This document shows, one piece after another, positions 41,779 through 51,535 of a stretch of 64,000 bases of DNA. Within the stretch, counting starts at the first letter, position 1. Every line of letters begins with the position of its first letter. The DNA comes from JANQMY01 sp965228775 (lineage in GTDB: Bacteria; Pseudomonadota; Alphaproteobacteria; JANQMY01), in NCBI GenBank assembly GCA_965228775.1, contig OZ245840.1, forward strand, positions 4,216,001 through 4,280,000, in the 5' to 3' direction. The notes beneath the pieces were generated by a model, which saw only the letters and a program-made list of their open reading frames with translations, was not told the origin of the DNA and made no database searches. The translations under genes were made by a program, and so were the position numbers.

Positions 41779-42344
41779 TGCTTCCGTCTCCTCGTGGTGT
41801 CATCCCTGTTCCTCGAAATTGGGAGGAACCGCCGCTCCGACCAAACCATCGCCGGCGCGGCGGGGTGGGGGCGCAGTTCATCAGATACTCCGCTTTTGCT
41901 GTGTGGAGAAAACACCTGCCAACACATCAGCTGAAATTTTTGTGAGGATGAACATGGTAAAGATGGGCTTAGGAATAACGCAGCACAGAATGCAACCTAT
42001 GATTATTTTCGGAAATTTTGCTTCGTGTTCTGGCAGGACTCGCTTGCAAGGAGAATTTTGCCAAATTTGTCACTTTTTCGTGGGTTTTTTTGACGCAGTA
42101 AGATCAAATTTTGCGAAAATACCTATCGGCCTGATGCAACTATAAATATTTTTTAAACTTTATGGCCTTAGCGTTCGAGTGTATCGGCACTGAATGCAAT
42201 CGTGTCGATCGGAGCGGTTCGCGATTTCGGTGAGGCGATCGGTCAAAGGACGCTCCGGGGCTTTCATGGTCATTCGGCATTGCAACACTTGGATCGCGTC
42301 CAGGTGACTGATGCCGGGTACCGGTTATTCGCACAAGGGTGGGC
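41779..42344. other. AT-rich intergenic region
   Basis: 566 bases between divergent DUF547 and hydrolase genes. From about 41930 to 42180 it is strongly AT-rich with T-tracts. Open frames in it are short or run antisense from neighbours. Likely holds both promoters; no specific sites were recognised. Confidence 0.4.
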
Positions 42345-43076
42345 ATGGCGAGTTTTTTGTTAGTGCACGGATCATGGCATGGTGCGTGGTGCTGGGACCC
42401 TGTCGTTAAGCGGCTACGGGCAGCTGGCCATCATGTACGGGCCATGGATCTGCCAGGGCACGGCGAAGATATGCGTGATCCATCCGATGTGTCGCTCGCT
42501 CACTACAGTGGCGCCATCCAAGCTGAAATCGCGGAAATGGGAGACAATGTCATCCTTGTCGGCCACAGTATGGGTGGGGTGGCAATCTCAGCGGCCTGTG
42601 GCGGCGCCCAAGACGCGATTGCAAAAATGGTGTTCGTAGCTGCCTTAATTCCCAAGCCGAATGACACGCTCATCGAACTCACCGAGCGGCACCTGCCGGT
42701 GCCGCGACTGTTAGATGCAGCCGTTGAGGTAGAGGGCTTGGTGGGAATCATCAAGCCAGAGCGAGCCCATGAATTGTTCTATACCGATTGTGACCTTGCG
42801 ATTGCGGATCCTTTGATCCGAAAGCTTGGACCGGAGCCTTTGGTTCCTCACCTAACCCCCATACGCATGTCGGAAAGTGCTTTCGCGGCTTTGCCGAAGC
42901 TTTACATTGAATGCACGCAAGACCGCACGATCCCATTGGGGGCACAACGCGCGATGCTGAGAGACGCGAAAATCACTGATGTGATCAGTCTTGCATCCGC
43001 TCATTCGCCATTTGTTTCCATGCCGGATCAGCTGGTTGATATTTTGGCCTCGTTAGAAGAAGCTCAAGCGGCGTAG
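42345..43076 (+). CDS. Alpha/beta hydrolase (methylesterase / EstC-like)
   Basis: 243 aa. Opens LLVHGSWHGAWCWDPV, a signature of the plant methylesterase-like and bacterial EstC group; nucleophile in GHSMGG (Ser about 80); Asp in ECTQDRTIP and His in SAHSPFVS close the triad. Small ester or carbon-carbon hydrolysis is likely. ATG 42345 with an AAGGGTGGG stretch upstream; a GTG 6 bases earlier is in frame. Confidence 0.85.
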   Translation: MASFLLVHGSWHGAWCWDPVVKRLRAAGHHVRAMDLPGHGEDMRDPSDVSLAHYSGAIQAEIAEMGDNVILVGHSMGGVAISAACGGAQDAIAKMVFVAALIPKPNDTLIELTERHLPVPRLLDAAVEVEGLVGIIKPERAHELFYTDCDLAIADPLIRKLGPEPLVPHLTPIRMSESAFAALPKLYIECTQDRTIPLGAQRAMLRDAKITDVISLASAHSPFVSMPDQLVDILASLEEAQAA

Positions 43077-43159
43077 AGCGCCATCGCGACTTAGTCGTTG
43101 ATCTCCTGATAGCAAAGCGTCATCTTCTCGGGCATTGTTCTCAACGCTCGGATAGAACC

Positions 43160-43924
43160 ATGCCGCTATTAGACCGCAAATCCCACAAGTTGAATTATGA
43201 AGTGACCGGCAATGGGGTGCCGGTTCTCCTAACCCATGGTTACAGCGCATCTCATGCCATGTGGCGGGATCAAGTCGCCACCTTAAGTCAAAGCTATAAG
43301 ATCGTGACTTGGGATATGCATGGCCACGGAGCAACCGAAAGTTCCGACAGACCAGAAGACTATTCGGAACAAAACACTGTTGACGACATGGTCGCTCTGT
43401 TAGACGAAGCTGGCGCAGAGAAGGCGGTCGTGGGTGGCCTGTCGCTTGGCGGCTATATGTCTCTTGCGTTTTACCGGCGTCATCCGGAACGCGTGTCTGC
43501 TTTGATGTTGTTCGATACCGGCCCTGGATTTAAGAAAGACGATGCGCGGGCAAAATGGAATGCGAACGCGACGCGGACGGCGGAAATCCTGGAAGCGAAA
43601 GGCATAGAGCCTCTCGCGCGGAACAGCGCTGAGGTGCGCTTGGCTGAACATAGATCTGCGCCTGCACTTGCATTGGCAGCGAGGGGTATGTTGGCTCAAG
43701 TAGATGGCAGTGTGATTAATTCACTGGCCGACGTCAAAGTTCCAACGCTTGTCCTCGTCGGTGCGGATGACAAGCCCTTCATTGCGGCCACAGACTACAT
43801 GGCGTCGAAAATACCCAACGCGACGAAAGTGGTCATTGAAGGTGCTGGACACGCGGCAAACATCGATCAGCCCGAGGCTTTCAATGCAGCCGTTGATGAC
43901 TTCTTGTCGTCGAATTCGAAATGA
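43160..43924 (+). CDS. Alpha/beta hydrolase
   Basis: 254 aa. Oxyanion-hole HGYSASHAMW (about 25-34), nucleophile elbow GGLSLGGY (Ser about 97), acidic GADDKPF (about 200) and His in GAGHAANIDQP (about 236). Members hydrolyse esters, lactones or beta-ketoadipate-type compounds. First of a three-gene run (hydrolase, 2-hydroxyacid dehydrogenase, SDR) in one direction with short gaps, which suggests a shared catabolic pathway. Confidence 0.88.
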   Translation: MPLLDRKSHKLNYEVTGNGVPVLLTHGYSASHAMWRDQVATLSQSYKIVTWDMHGHGATESSDRPEDYSEQNTVDDMVALLDEAGAEKAVVGGLSLGGYMSLAFYRRHPERVSALMLFDTGPGFKKDDARAKWNANATRTAEILEAKGIEPLARNSAEVRLAEHRSAPALALAARGMLAQVDGSVINSLADVKVPTLVLVGADDKPFIAATDYMASKIPNATKVVIEGAGHAANIDQPEAFNAAVDDFLSSNSK

Positions 43925-43945
43925 TATGTGGAGTGCGAAGAACAA

Positions 43946-44941
43946 ATGAAGTTGCTTCTATTCGAAACCGGATATGACAGAATCAAAGCTGATATCGCTG
44001 ATATCGAAAGCCAACTTGAAATCTGTCAAATGACCAAGGACGGTCAGGTGATGCTGAATGGGCAAGCTGTCGAGCTGTCCAGTTTTGCGCCCGATCTCGC
44101 CTGGTTGTCCATGGACCTCATGTATCATCGTAAAGTGCCTGAATTCGTCAGCCTCATGACCAATTCCCGCTCTCTCAAATGGGTGCAAACCGCTAATGCG
44201 GGTCTTGATAATCCGATCTACAAGAAAATCGCGGCCACTGGTACCCGATTGTCCAACAGTGACGCGCAGGCCTTGCCCATCGCTGAATATGTGCTGGGTC
44301 ATGTACTTCACTATTTTCAGGGCATTGAAACGCGCTTGGAGGCTCAAAGAAATGGTAAGTGGCGGTATCGTCAGTTCCGGGAAATCAGCGGATCAACCTG
44401 GCTGATCATAGGATTTGGCAATATTGGTCAGCGCATTGCGGCTCGAGCAAAGCCGTTCGACGCAAATATTATCGGGGTGCGCCACTCAAAGAAGGACCAT
44501 CCGTTAGCGGACCGCGTTATCGGGCAAGATGACATATTGAAAGAGCTGCCCCAAGCGGATGTTGTGGTTCTTGCTTGTCCGATTACCGATGACACTCGGA
44601 ACTTGGCAAATGCGAAGTTCTTCGACGCTATGAAAAAGGACAGTGTTCTGGTGAACATCGCCCGTGGAGATCTCATCGATGATGATGCGCTTATTTCAGC
44701 ACTCGATGATGAGGAACTCGGTTTTGCGGTCTTAGATGCGTTTTCCCAGGAACCGCTGCCGAACGATCATGCTTTTTGGACACACCCCAAAATCGTGGTG
44801 ACTGCCCATACATCCAATGCCGGCAGTGGAACTCTGCCAAGAGGGGATGAGCTGTTTGTCGAAAACTTGAAAAACTATTTGGCAGACCGGCCCCTCAGAA
44901 ATGAAGTGGACCTTGCGGCCGAGTTTCCGGACATTGGGTGA
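43946..44941 (+). CDS. D-isomer-specific 2-hydroxyacid dehydrogenase
   Basis: 331 aa from ATG 43946 (a GTG 18 bases earlier is possible). Rossmann motif GFGNIGQRIA (about 158-167); after it the usual acidic residue is replaced by GVRHSKK, which favours NADPH. Catalytic residues Arg (NIARGDLID), Glu and His (VTAHTSNAG, about 291) are in place. Oxidises D-2-hydroxyacids or reduces 2-oxoacids such as hydroxypyruvate. Second gene of the run. Confidence 0.88.
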   Translation: MKLLLFETGYDRIKADIADIESQLEICQMTKDGQVMLNGQAVELSSFAPDLAWLSMDLMYHRKVPEFVSLMTNSRSLKWVQTANAGLDNPIYKKIAATGTRLSNSDAQALPIAEYVLGHVLHYFQGIETRLEAQRNGKWRYRQFREISGSTWLIIGFGNIGQRIAARAKPFDANIIGVRHSKKDHPLADRVIGQDDILKELPQADVVVLACPITDDTRNLANAKFFDAMKKDSVLVNIARGDLIDDDALISALDDEELGFAVLDAFSQEPLPNDHAFWTHPKIVVTAHTSNAGSGTLPRGDELFVENLKNYLADRPLRNEVDLAAEFPDIG

Positions 44942-44965
44942 TCAAGTCAAAAGTGGGAGGGGGGA

Positions 44966-45826
44966 ATGAAGCATGTTGTCGTCACCGGTGCCTCAACCGG
45001 CATCGGGAGGTCTTGTGTTGAGTATTTGACGTCGCACGGCTTCATCGTGTGGGGCAGCGTGCGCAAACAGGCCGACGCGGACAGTTTGACCCAGCAATTC
45101 GGCGATATGTTTCGCCCTCTCATTTTCGATGTAACGGACGAAAAGGCGATTGCGGCGGCGGCGGATCTTGTCAAGGAAGAGATCGGTAGCGAGTGTCTTG
45201 CAGGTTTGGTGAACAATGCAGGCGTTGCAGAGTCCGGACCGCTCAAAGATATTCCGCCTGATAATGTCCGTACACAGCTCGAAATCAACGTGATTGGCCC
45301 CCTGCTCGTGACTCAAGCATTCCTGCCCTTGTTGGGGGCGGGCAAGAATGCGGAAGGCAGCCCAGGACGGATCGTGAATATGAGTTCCGTCTCCGGAAAA
45401 CGCGCGATGCCGTTTCTGGGGCCCTACGCCATGTCCAAATTTGCGTTGGAAGCCCAGTCCGACGCATTACGCCGCGAATTGATGCTTTACGGCATCGATG
45501 TGGTGGTGGTCGAACCAGGCCCAATCGTCACGCCCATTTGGGATAAAGCATCGGACATAGATGTGTCTGCTTACAAGCATTCGGACTACTTTCCGATCCT
45601 GGAAGAATTTCAATCGGTCACTGTGGAAATGGGGAAGCAAGGACTGCCGCCGGAAGAGGTTGCTAAGACTGTCTATCAGGCATTGACGTTGCCCCGTCCG
45701 AAAACGCGGTATGTGGTCATGAAAAACAAATGGATCAGCTCGACGCTTATCGCATTGCTGCCGGACCGTTGGCTCGACCGTATGATTGCACGCCGTGTGG
45801 GGCTGAACCGCGAGAAAGGCCGCTAA
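44966..45826 (+). CDS. Short-chain dehydrogenase/reductase
   Basis: 286 aa, classical SDR. Cofactor site VTGASTGIGRS (about 6-16), NNAGV (about 86-90), active site Ser-Tyr-x-x-x-Lys (SSVSGKR...YAMSK, Tyr about 156). SD GGGAGGGGG precedes the ATG. Third gene of the hydrolase-dehydrogenase run. Its stop overlaps that of the opposite-strand gene (CTAA). Confidence 0.9.
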   Translation: MKHVVVTGASTGIGRSCVEYLTSHGFIVWGSVRKQADADSLTQQFGDMFRPLIFDVTDEKAIAAAADLVKEEIGSECLAGLVNNAGVAESGPLKDIPPDNVRTQLEINVIGPLLVTQAFLPLLGAGKNAEGSPGRIVNMSSVSGKRAMPFLGPYAMSKFALEAQSDALRRELMLYGIDVVVVEPGPIVTPIWDKASDIDVSAYKHSDYFPILEEFQSVTVEMGKQGLPPEEVAKTVYQALTLPRPKTRYVVMKNKWISSTLIALLPDRWLDRMIARRVGLNREKGR

Positions 45827-46473
45827 ATTTCCTGTCCGCCTTTTTTCAGAAGGTCGTCGATCAATTCCCGTGCAATCAAATCTTGACTGTCGCCGCCGCC
45901 GAAGAGCAGGGCGCCTGACGAAAATGTGGTGCCGAAATTGCGCGCAAGATTGACGGTTTGTCCAACGCCGGAAATGAACTGGCGATCGTTCAAGGCCGAT
46001 AAGGGATGAATGTATGTGGCCCAAACAACCCCTTGAGCGACCGCATACCGGGCATCGAGGGCCGCGTCGAAATTGGCCTGCATGAGCCGCTGCATCAGGG
46101 CCGGTGTTAGGTTTTCTGCTTTTTCCACTGCAACAATGATCCGCATACGGTCTGCCTTTTCATCTGTAACGACGCGGACCGGTATCTCGACCACCGAAAA
46201 TTCCCATATGTTGCGGTCATTGAATTTGACGTTTTCGCCGATCTTCTCAATCAGACCGCCCAGACGATCGTTCGTCATGGCCTCCGGTCCTTTGACGAGA
46301 GGCTCAACTTTAAAGTCGCGCTCGTCCCGCTGCGGGTCGGATTGATCGGGCCCGCCCTCCAACCGGTCTTCAATACTCGGTGTTTGCTCTTGTGCAGACG
46401 CTGCATGAGCGGTCACAAGACCAAGCCCCACCAACAGAAACACGATACGGTGGAGATTCTTCGGGCGCAGCAT
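45823..46473 (-). CDS. Exported YbjN-like/chaperone-fold protein, hypothetical
   Basis: 216 aa. Signal peptide about 1-27 (ending ASA). The region from about 70 to 190 (DRMRIIVAVEKAENLTPALM, FDAALDARYAVAQGVVWATYIHPLSALNDRQF) reads like the YbjN / type III-chaperone-like fold. Periplasmic, function unknown. Stands alone. Confidence 0.6.
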   Translation of the reverse strand: MLRPKNLHRIVFLLVGLGLVTAHAASAQEQTPSIEDRLEGGPDQSDPQRDERDFKVEPLVKGPEAMTNDRLGGLIEKIGENVKFNDRNIWEFSVVEIPVRVVTDEKADRMRIIVAVEKAENLTPALMQRLMQANFDAALDARYAVAQGVVWATYIHPLSALNDRQFISGVGQTVNLARNFGTTFSSGALLFGGGDSQDLIARELIDDLLKKGGQEI

Positions 46474-46582
46474 GACAAATTCCTCAAAAAGCCTAAACGA
46501 CCTAGATTGGACGACACCATGTCAGGGATGGCGCCAAGGTCAAATGAAGAATTAGTGAGGTCGTTTGCTAAGTCCTAACTGG

Positions 46583-47362
46583 CTAGGCCAATCCGGTTAG
46601 TTTTTGATGCAGCCGGTTCATGCCTTTAATCCAGCGGTCATAGTCCGCCGTTTTGCGCCGCATATATTCCAACACCTCCGGATGCGGAAGAATAACGAAG
46701 CGTTCTTCGCGTAGGCCTTCGATGACGATCTCAGCCAAATCGTCCGGTTCCATCATGCCGTCACCGGCAGCGGCCTTTGTGCCCGGTGCCGAGGCATCTT
46801 CTGTCATCGGTGTGCGGACGGCCTGAGGGCATAGCATGGACACGCGGATGCCTTGATGCGCGTAGGTAAGCGCAAGCCATTCGCCAAAACCCACGGCCGC
46901 GTGTTTTGTGACGCCATAAGCTGCGCCCCCGACTTGGTTTAGCAATCCTGCAGCGGATGCCGTATTCATGAAGTATCCGCCGCCGCGCTCGACCATTTTG
47001 GGAGCTAGATGCCGTGCGGCGTAGACATGGGACATGACATTCACATCCCAGCTGAGCTGCCATTCGTCGTTGGGCGCTGCCAGGTCTGCCCCGCGTCCAA
47101 TACCGGCATTGGAGCAGAAGAGGTCGATTGGCCCCACATCCGCTTCGGTCTTTTCGATGATAGCCTTTACATCTTCTTCGCGGCTCACATCGGCCTGCAT
47201 AGCTGTACCGCCATAGAGCGAAACGGTTTCCTCCGTACCGGCCATGTTCATATCGGCGGAAACAATGTGTTTGGCGCCTTCGGCCGTGAACCGCTTGACC
47301 AGTGCCCGTCCAATGCCGCTGGCGGCCCCCGTGACCACAATCGTTTTGCCCGTAATGTCCAT
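46583..47362 (-). CDS. Short-chain dehydrogenase/reductase
   Basis: 259 aa from ATG 47362 (AAGGAAAG upstream). Classical SDR: VVTGAASGIGRAL (about 9-21), CSNAGIGRG (about 85) in place of NNAG, active-site Tyr-x-x-x-Lys in YGVTKHAAVGF (about 157-161). Substrate unknown. Confidence 0.9.
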   Translation of the reverse strand: MDITGKTIVVTGAASGIGRALVKRFTAEGAKHIVSADMNMAGTEETVSLYGGTAMQADVSREEDVKAIIEKTEADVGPIDLFCSNAGIGRGADLAAPNDEWQLSWDVNVMSHVYAARHLAPKMVERGGGYFMNTASAAGLLNQVGGAAYGVTKHAAVGFGEWLALTYAHQGIRVSMLCPQAVRTPMTEDASAPGTKAAAGDGMMEPDDLAEIVIEGLREERFVILPHPEVLEYMRRKTADYDRWIKGMNRLHQKLTGLA

Positions 47363-47679
47363 GACGCTTTCCTTGCTCGGTGAGTTTCTATTGGCTGGCA
47401 AAATGCGGGACGGGCGGGGGACCGTCAAGGCGGATGTGTGAGGTTTGGTAATCTTGTTGAGGCTAACACCGTGCTAAGATGGCCGAAACGAACGGCTTCA
47501 TTGCAATCAGCACAATTCGGTCAATCGACGAGATAGCCTGTAAGATTAGGTACATCACGATAAGGTTGGGCAATGTAAAGAAGCCGTATGTGAGATGAAA
47601 CCGGACAACGAAATAGCCTATCGAAACAGCTTAATCGAGTCGTTTGTCGCCTTTTCAACTGATGTTGGGATTAATTGAG
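47363..47679. other. Intergenic region
   Basis: 317 bases between two same-strand genes. No gene, repeat or terminator was recognised with confidence. It marks the change to AT-richer DNA that continues to about 57.6 kb. Confidence 0.4.
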
Positions 47680-48354
47680 TCAATCGTCTTCGATGTCTTC
47701 GCCAACAATGCCGAGGCGTACGGCTAAGGCAACAGCTTCCGTTCTGTTTTTGGCATGAAGCTTCTGCACGAGGTTTCGAACCGCTTGTTTGATGGCGCTT
47801 TCCGATAGTTCCAAGGCACTCGCCATAACTTTGTTTGATTTCCCTTTCGCCAACTCGTTCAGCAAGACCATTTCACGGTCTGTTAGTCCGTATTCCCCAT
47901 GTATCGTGTTTTCGCTGCCGTTGCTGTCGGCCGAGATCTCTTTCGCAAGTTCAGATACGACATCGGCTGGAACATAGGTTTCGCCTTGGACGACGAGGTC
48001 GATGATGCGGCCTAAGCTGGCAATGCCCATGGATTTGGGGACGTAAGCAGCAGCGCCCGCTTCTAACGTGGCTGCAACGTCCTGTGCGGACATCATTCCC
48101 GAGAACAGAACAATTTTGATGGTGGAGCATTTGCTCTTCAGGTCTGAGAGCGCTTCAAAGATGTGACCACCCGGCATTGCGAAGTCTATGATCAGAAGAT
48201 CGGCAGAACACTTGTGAACGATCTCCAAAAGGGCGTCGAAATCTTCAGCCTCATGGACTGTTGCGGATTGCCATTTCCTTTGAACCACATCAGACAGAAG
48301 CTCGCGGACGAACTTATGATCATCCGCGACTATGATCTCTTGCGGCTCGTTCAT
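47680..48354 (-). CDS. NarL/FixJ-type response regulator
   Basis: 224 aa from ATG 48354 (an ATG at 48414 would add 20 residues). Receiver about 5-125 with intact residues: DD in VADDHKF, phospho-Asp in LLIIDFAMPGG, Ser in LFSGMMS and Lys in YVPKS. LuxR-type helix-turn-helix about 155-215 (GLTDREMVLLNELAKGKSNKVMASAL). A candidate output for the hybrid kinase and HPt protein further on. Divergent from the MarR-like gene. Confidence 0.88.
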   Translation of the reverse strand: MNEPQEIIVADDHKFVRELLSDVVQRKWQSATVHEAEDFDALLEIVHKCSADLLIIDFAMPGGHIFEALSDLKSKCSTIKIVLFSGMMSAQDVAATLEAGAAAYVPKSMGIASLGRIIDLVVQGETYVPADVVSELAKEISADSNGSENTIHGEYGLTDREMVLLNELAKGKSNKVMASALELSESAIKQAVRNLVQKLHAKNRTEAVALAVRLGIVGEDIEDD

Positions 48355-48837
48355 TTGGTCCCACGCTTGTCGTTTCTTTCCCCGGTCTCTCTCTGTTCCG
48401 TTTGCAGTTGGCATACAGAATCATTTGCGAGTCAGGATAACACGGATTCCATGTGCGTGAATCGAGCTTTCTATAATAACGCGAGTGATTTGACGGGGAA
48501 GAGAGTTGCTCGCAGCGATAATAGGTTGAACCACTGGAAGTGGTGTCTATGGCCTATCGGGAGTCAAGAAACTTTATTCCACCTTATTGAGCATGCGCCG
48601 CGAATGTATCGAAACGGACAATACGATTGGTCACAATTGTGTCTGAAGGGGCAGGGACCAGAATCAAAAGTGCAATGTTCTCGATACAAAAGATATATTG
48701 AAATGACTGAAAGACTCGACGCTCGTAAACCTCTTTGCCGCTCTATTTCGGCAGACTTTTGACACAACAGCAGCGCTGCATCGGTGTGCTTTTACACCTG
48801 TGTCGCCAATCTTAAAAATTCAAATCTAGGGTTGTGA
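48355..48837. other. Intergenic region between divergent regulators
   Basis: 483 bases, AT-rich, separating a LuxR-type and a MarR-like gene. It must hold at least two promoters. Open frames here are antisense extensions; no palindromic operator was clear. Confidence 0.4.
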
Positions 48838-49368
48838 ATGTCTGTGGAAGGCAAAAAGAACGCATGGGAATCGACAAAGGATTCAGACACAAACACGCCT
48901 GGCAGGCGAAAAGCGAATCCTGTCGTCTATCCATCCGAAGGTGTTTACGCTGATGACGCCACTTGTAAAACAAAATCAGATGGGACCAAGTCAAATAAAG
49001 CATCAGAGGAGCTTGGAATCTTCCGTCTACTCATAAAAGCTATGTTTCGCCTTCGCGACCGACGGAATTCGTTTCTACCAGGAAAACTTGTTGACGATGC
49101 CGCCTTCTCAATGCTCCTTGATCTTTACGATACCTATGTCGACGAGAAACAAATCAATGTAAGTGCCTTGTGCGCAAATGCAGGTGCACCTGGCACAACT
49201 GCTTTGCGAAGGCTGGATGAACTCATTGAACTTGGACTTGCCGCCAGAGTGCCTGACAAAACGGACGCTCGCCGGATATTGGTTATTATCACGGCAAAGG
49301 GGGCCGATCTGGTGCGGTCCTATCTTCGAGAAATGTATGAGGAACTGGCAGCTATCTTGGACAACTGA
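48838..49368 (+). CDS. MarR-like winged-helix regulator
   Basis: 176 aa. The first 60 residues are charged and low-complexity (KKNAWESTKDSDTN). Then comes a winged helix: FSMLLDLYDTYVDEKQINVSALCANA (about 88-113), TALRRLDELIELGLAARVPDKTDARRILVIITAKG with the wing DKTDARR (about 118-153), as in MarR proteins. Its stop is 33 bases from the convergent SapC gene. May control the secretion genes; inference. Confidence 0.7.
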   Translation: MSVEGKKNAWESTKDSDTNTPGRRKANPVVYPSEGVYADDATCKTKSDGTKSNKASEELGIFRLLIKAMFRLRDRRNSFLPGKLVDDAAFSMLLDLYDTYVDEKQINVSALCANAGAPGTTALRRLDELIELGLAARVPDKTDARRILVIITAKGADLVRSYLREMYEELAAILDN

Positions 49369-49400
49369 TTCAAGTGCGCTGCAGTGCCGTTTTCCTCCAC

Positions 49401-50249
49401 CTACGATACTTCTTTTGAGTAATTCTCTAAGCAGCCAAGCGAAACCAAGTGCGACTGAAGCATGGGGAGCCACCCCTTGTGCCCCCATCTTAGGTAGGTG
49501 TCTGAAGGAAGTTGAATAAGCCTCTTTTCATCGACAATGCGAAATCTTGATAGTGAAAGGCCACTTTTCATATATCTGTCCAACAATTCATGCTCTTCCG
49601 TCAGTAGTCCCTTTTCTTCAAGGTCTGCACAGAACTCCAGCATTGTCTTTTCCATCATCGAATACCACCGGCAAAACTCTATAGCGTCTTCAACAACGGC
49701 GGTCGGATGACCGTCGATGTACAGAGGCCGCTTGGCATTTTCTTCCAAATCGATGGCCGCCCTGTCGATTGCAATGTCGTTTTGGTCTGGGAACAACGTT
49801 CGCGCTGAAATAAATGGATACCTTTGAACATAAAATGGAACGTGCAACCCCTTTAGCCAGCGACCTTGCCTGTCAACGAATTGATTCCGGCAGGTTCCGC
49901 CTCCTAGCAGCGCGACGGCGCAGGCCGGGTCCGATATTGAAAAAACGATCGGGTAGCAGTGTTGTACAGCAAAAAATTCATCTGCCACGACCGGCACGTA
50001 TTCGGCGTTTTTGGCAAACTTGTAGCTTTCACTTTTTTTCAAGGAAAGGTGGCTGTGCCGGCCTGGACCCAGTGCTTCAATCTTCTTGTACAAAACAGGT
50101 AGCGGTGCCAATTGCGAAATAGTTAGATCGTTTAAGAACCAAGCTAAATCGGATAGTTTCCTGTTTTCGGCACTTTTCGTCGTCTGTTGGACAGCGACGT
50201 AATCTTCAAAGTTGGTGACGGCACGGGCGGTTTTTCCGTTTCCTGACAT
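49401..50249 (-). CDS. sapC: SapC family protein
   Basis: 282 aa from ATG 50249 with GGGAG 8 bases upstream. Matches SapC: SYKFAKNAEYVPVVADEFFAV (about 72-92), YPIVFSI (about 96-102), CAVALLGG, NQFVDRQGRWLKGLHVPFYVQRYPF (about 120-144). SapC is named after the Campylobacter fetus sapCDEF locus for S-layer protein transport; its own role is unproven. Here it is the third gene of an ABC-HlyD-SapC block with 57 bases after HlyD. Lower G+C than the rest of the window. Confidence 0.82.
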   Translation of the reverse strand: MSGNGKTARAVTNFEDYVAVQQTTKSAENRKLSDLAWFLNDLTISQLAPLPVLYKKIEALGPGRHSHLSLKKSESYKFAKNAEYVPVVADEFFAVQHCYPIVFSISDPACAVALLGGGTCRNQFVDRQGRWLKGLHVPFYVQRYPFISARTLFPDQNDIAIDRAAIDLEENAKRPLYIDGHPTAVVEDAIEFCRWYSMMEKTMLEFCADLEEKGLLTEEHELLDRYMKSGLSLSRFRIVDEKRLIQLPSDTYLRWGHKGWLPMLQSHLVSLGCLENYSKEVS

Positions 50250-50305
50250 TTTTATCTCCCTAACAAATTTGGTTGCCGTGTTATCGCTGACGGCAGGCTG
50301 TGGCC

Positions 50306-51535
50306 TTAGCCGAAACACGAAAGTTTTTGGTTCATAGAGAATGGTCTAACGAGTGTGCTTACTGCGGTCTTTCTGGGGGTTTGAATGTCCACGTTCACGA
50401 CCATGCCGGTTTCGATAGGGGGGACGGTCTTGCTTTGACTGCTAGGAGGCATCTTTGCAATAATTCTGACTGTGCGAAACGATGAGTCTTGTTGGCGTGG
50501 ACGTGCAGCCAAGCCCGTTTCTATGCCCAAAACACTACCGTCTATTTTTTTCCAGAACATACAGCCATGAGGATAGAGGTTAACCTTCGCTGTCATGTCG
50601 GGTGAGATGTATTGAATTTGATCAGACGGGATCTGAGCCTCGATTATGAAAGAGTGCTCGATTGGAACGATTTCCATGACCTTCTGATACGGTTGGATTG
50701 CCGTGCCAGATGTCATTGTACGGAGGTTTTTGATTCTACCTCTGACTGGAGAAACAATGATGGAGCCCCAAAGTTGACTACGCTTTTCCTCCAGTATTGC
50801 AATGAGAGATTGTCGTTCGGCCGATAGTTGGCCTAATTGGGAGGTGATGTCCTCTCGGTGTGCTGCGACGAATCTGGCCCGCTCTTCTTCTAAGTCCGTC
50901 ACATCTTGACTCTTACGGATGTGACTGACGACGTTTATCAGACCTCCCTTTGCGTGAGGTTGTGTTGAATGCATAGCATTTTTTGCGAATGCTAGACGTA
51001 AATCAAAGTTCATCATCGCCTCGGCATAGTTTTGCTTCCGTTTGGCAAAAAGTTTCTGTTCGCGCTCTGCTATGGCGCTATCGTGCGCAACGATTTCTGA
51101 ATCGAATATAGGTGATGCGTCATTGAGGAGTTCGGCGCGAAGACGCGAAATTGAAGCCCGGTTGGCGAGTTCCTTGCCCCGCAGAGTTTCATAGTCTGCC
51201 CTGATCCGAAGATCGTCTAAACTGAGGAGGATTTGCCCCGCCCGAACCTCTTGCCCTTCGGTGACATAGAGTTCGTTCAGTTTACCGGCTTGGTGCGCCC
51301 TTATGACGTGACCGGTGTTTGTGGAGACGATATGCCCTGTTCCACTGACATTGCCTTCGAGCGCAGCGATTGCAAACCATCCTGCAAAGAAGCTTGTAAG
51401 CAATCCTGTTAGAACGAGGTGCTTTCCGCAGGATACCCTTTCAAATGCAGAAACACCGAGATAGTACATTTCTGATCTGGAGCTGCCATCCTGGTCTTCT
51501 AGAGGTGCGTCTTCGAGAACTCCGGTTTTAGTCAT
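50306..51535 (-). CDS. HlyD-type periplasmic adaptor of type I secretion
   Basis: 409 aa. One N-terminal transmembrane segment (about 39-60) after a cytoplasmic tail. A biotinyl-lipoyl-like half motif VIRAHQAGKLNELYVTEGQEVRAGQILLSLDD (about 75-106) precedes an alpha-hairpin region (about 110-235), and the second half IIVSPVRGRIKNL follows with the HlyD-type C-terminal barrel. Membrane fusion proteins bridge an ABC exporter to an outer membrane channel. Overlaps the ABC gene by 8 bases, so the two are coupled. No TolC gene is in the window. Confidence 0.85.
   Translation of the reverse strand: MTKTGVLEDAPLEDQDGSSRSEMYYLGVSAFERVSCGKHLVLTGLLTSFFAGWFAIAALEGNVSGTGHIVSTNTGHVIRAHQAGKLNELYVTEGQEVRAGQILLSLDDLRIRADYETLRGKELANRASISRLRAELLNDASPIFDSEIVAHDSAIAEREQKLFAKRKQNYAEAMMNFDLRLAFAKNAMHSTQPHAKGGLINVVSHIRKSQDVTDLEEERARFVAAHREDITSQLGQLSAERQSLIAILEEKRSQLWGSIIVSPVRGRIKNLRTMTSGTAIQPYQKVMEIVPIEHSFIIEAQIPSDQIQYISPDMTAKVNLYPHGCMFWKKIDGSVLGIETGLAARPRQQDSSFRTVRIIAKMPPSSQSKTVPPIETGMVVNVDIQTPRKTAVSTLVRPFSMNQKLSCFG

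Noticed and set aside
48163..48762. 199-codon plus-strand frame over the LuxR-type regulator start
   Set aside because: Cys/Trp-rich, no domain, and half of it is antisense to an intact receiver domain.
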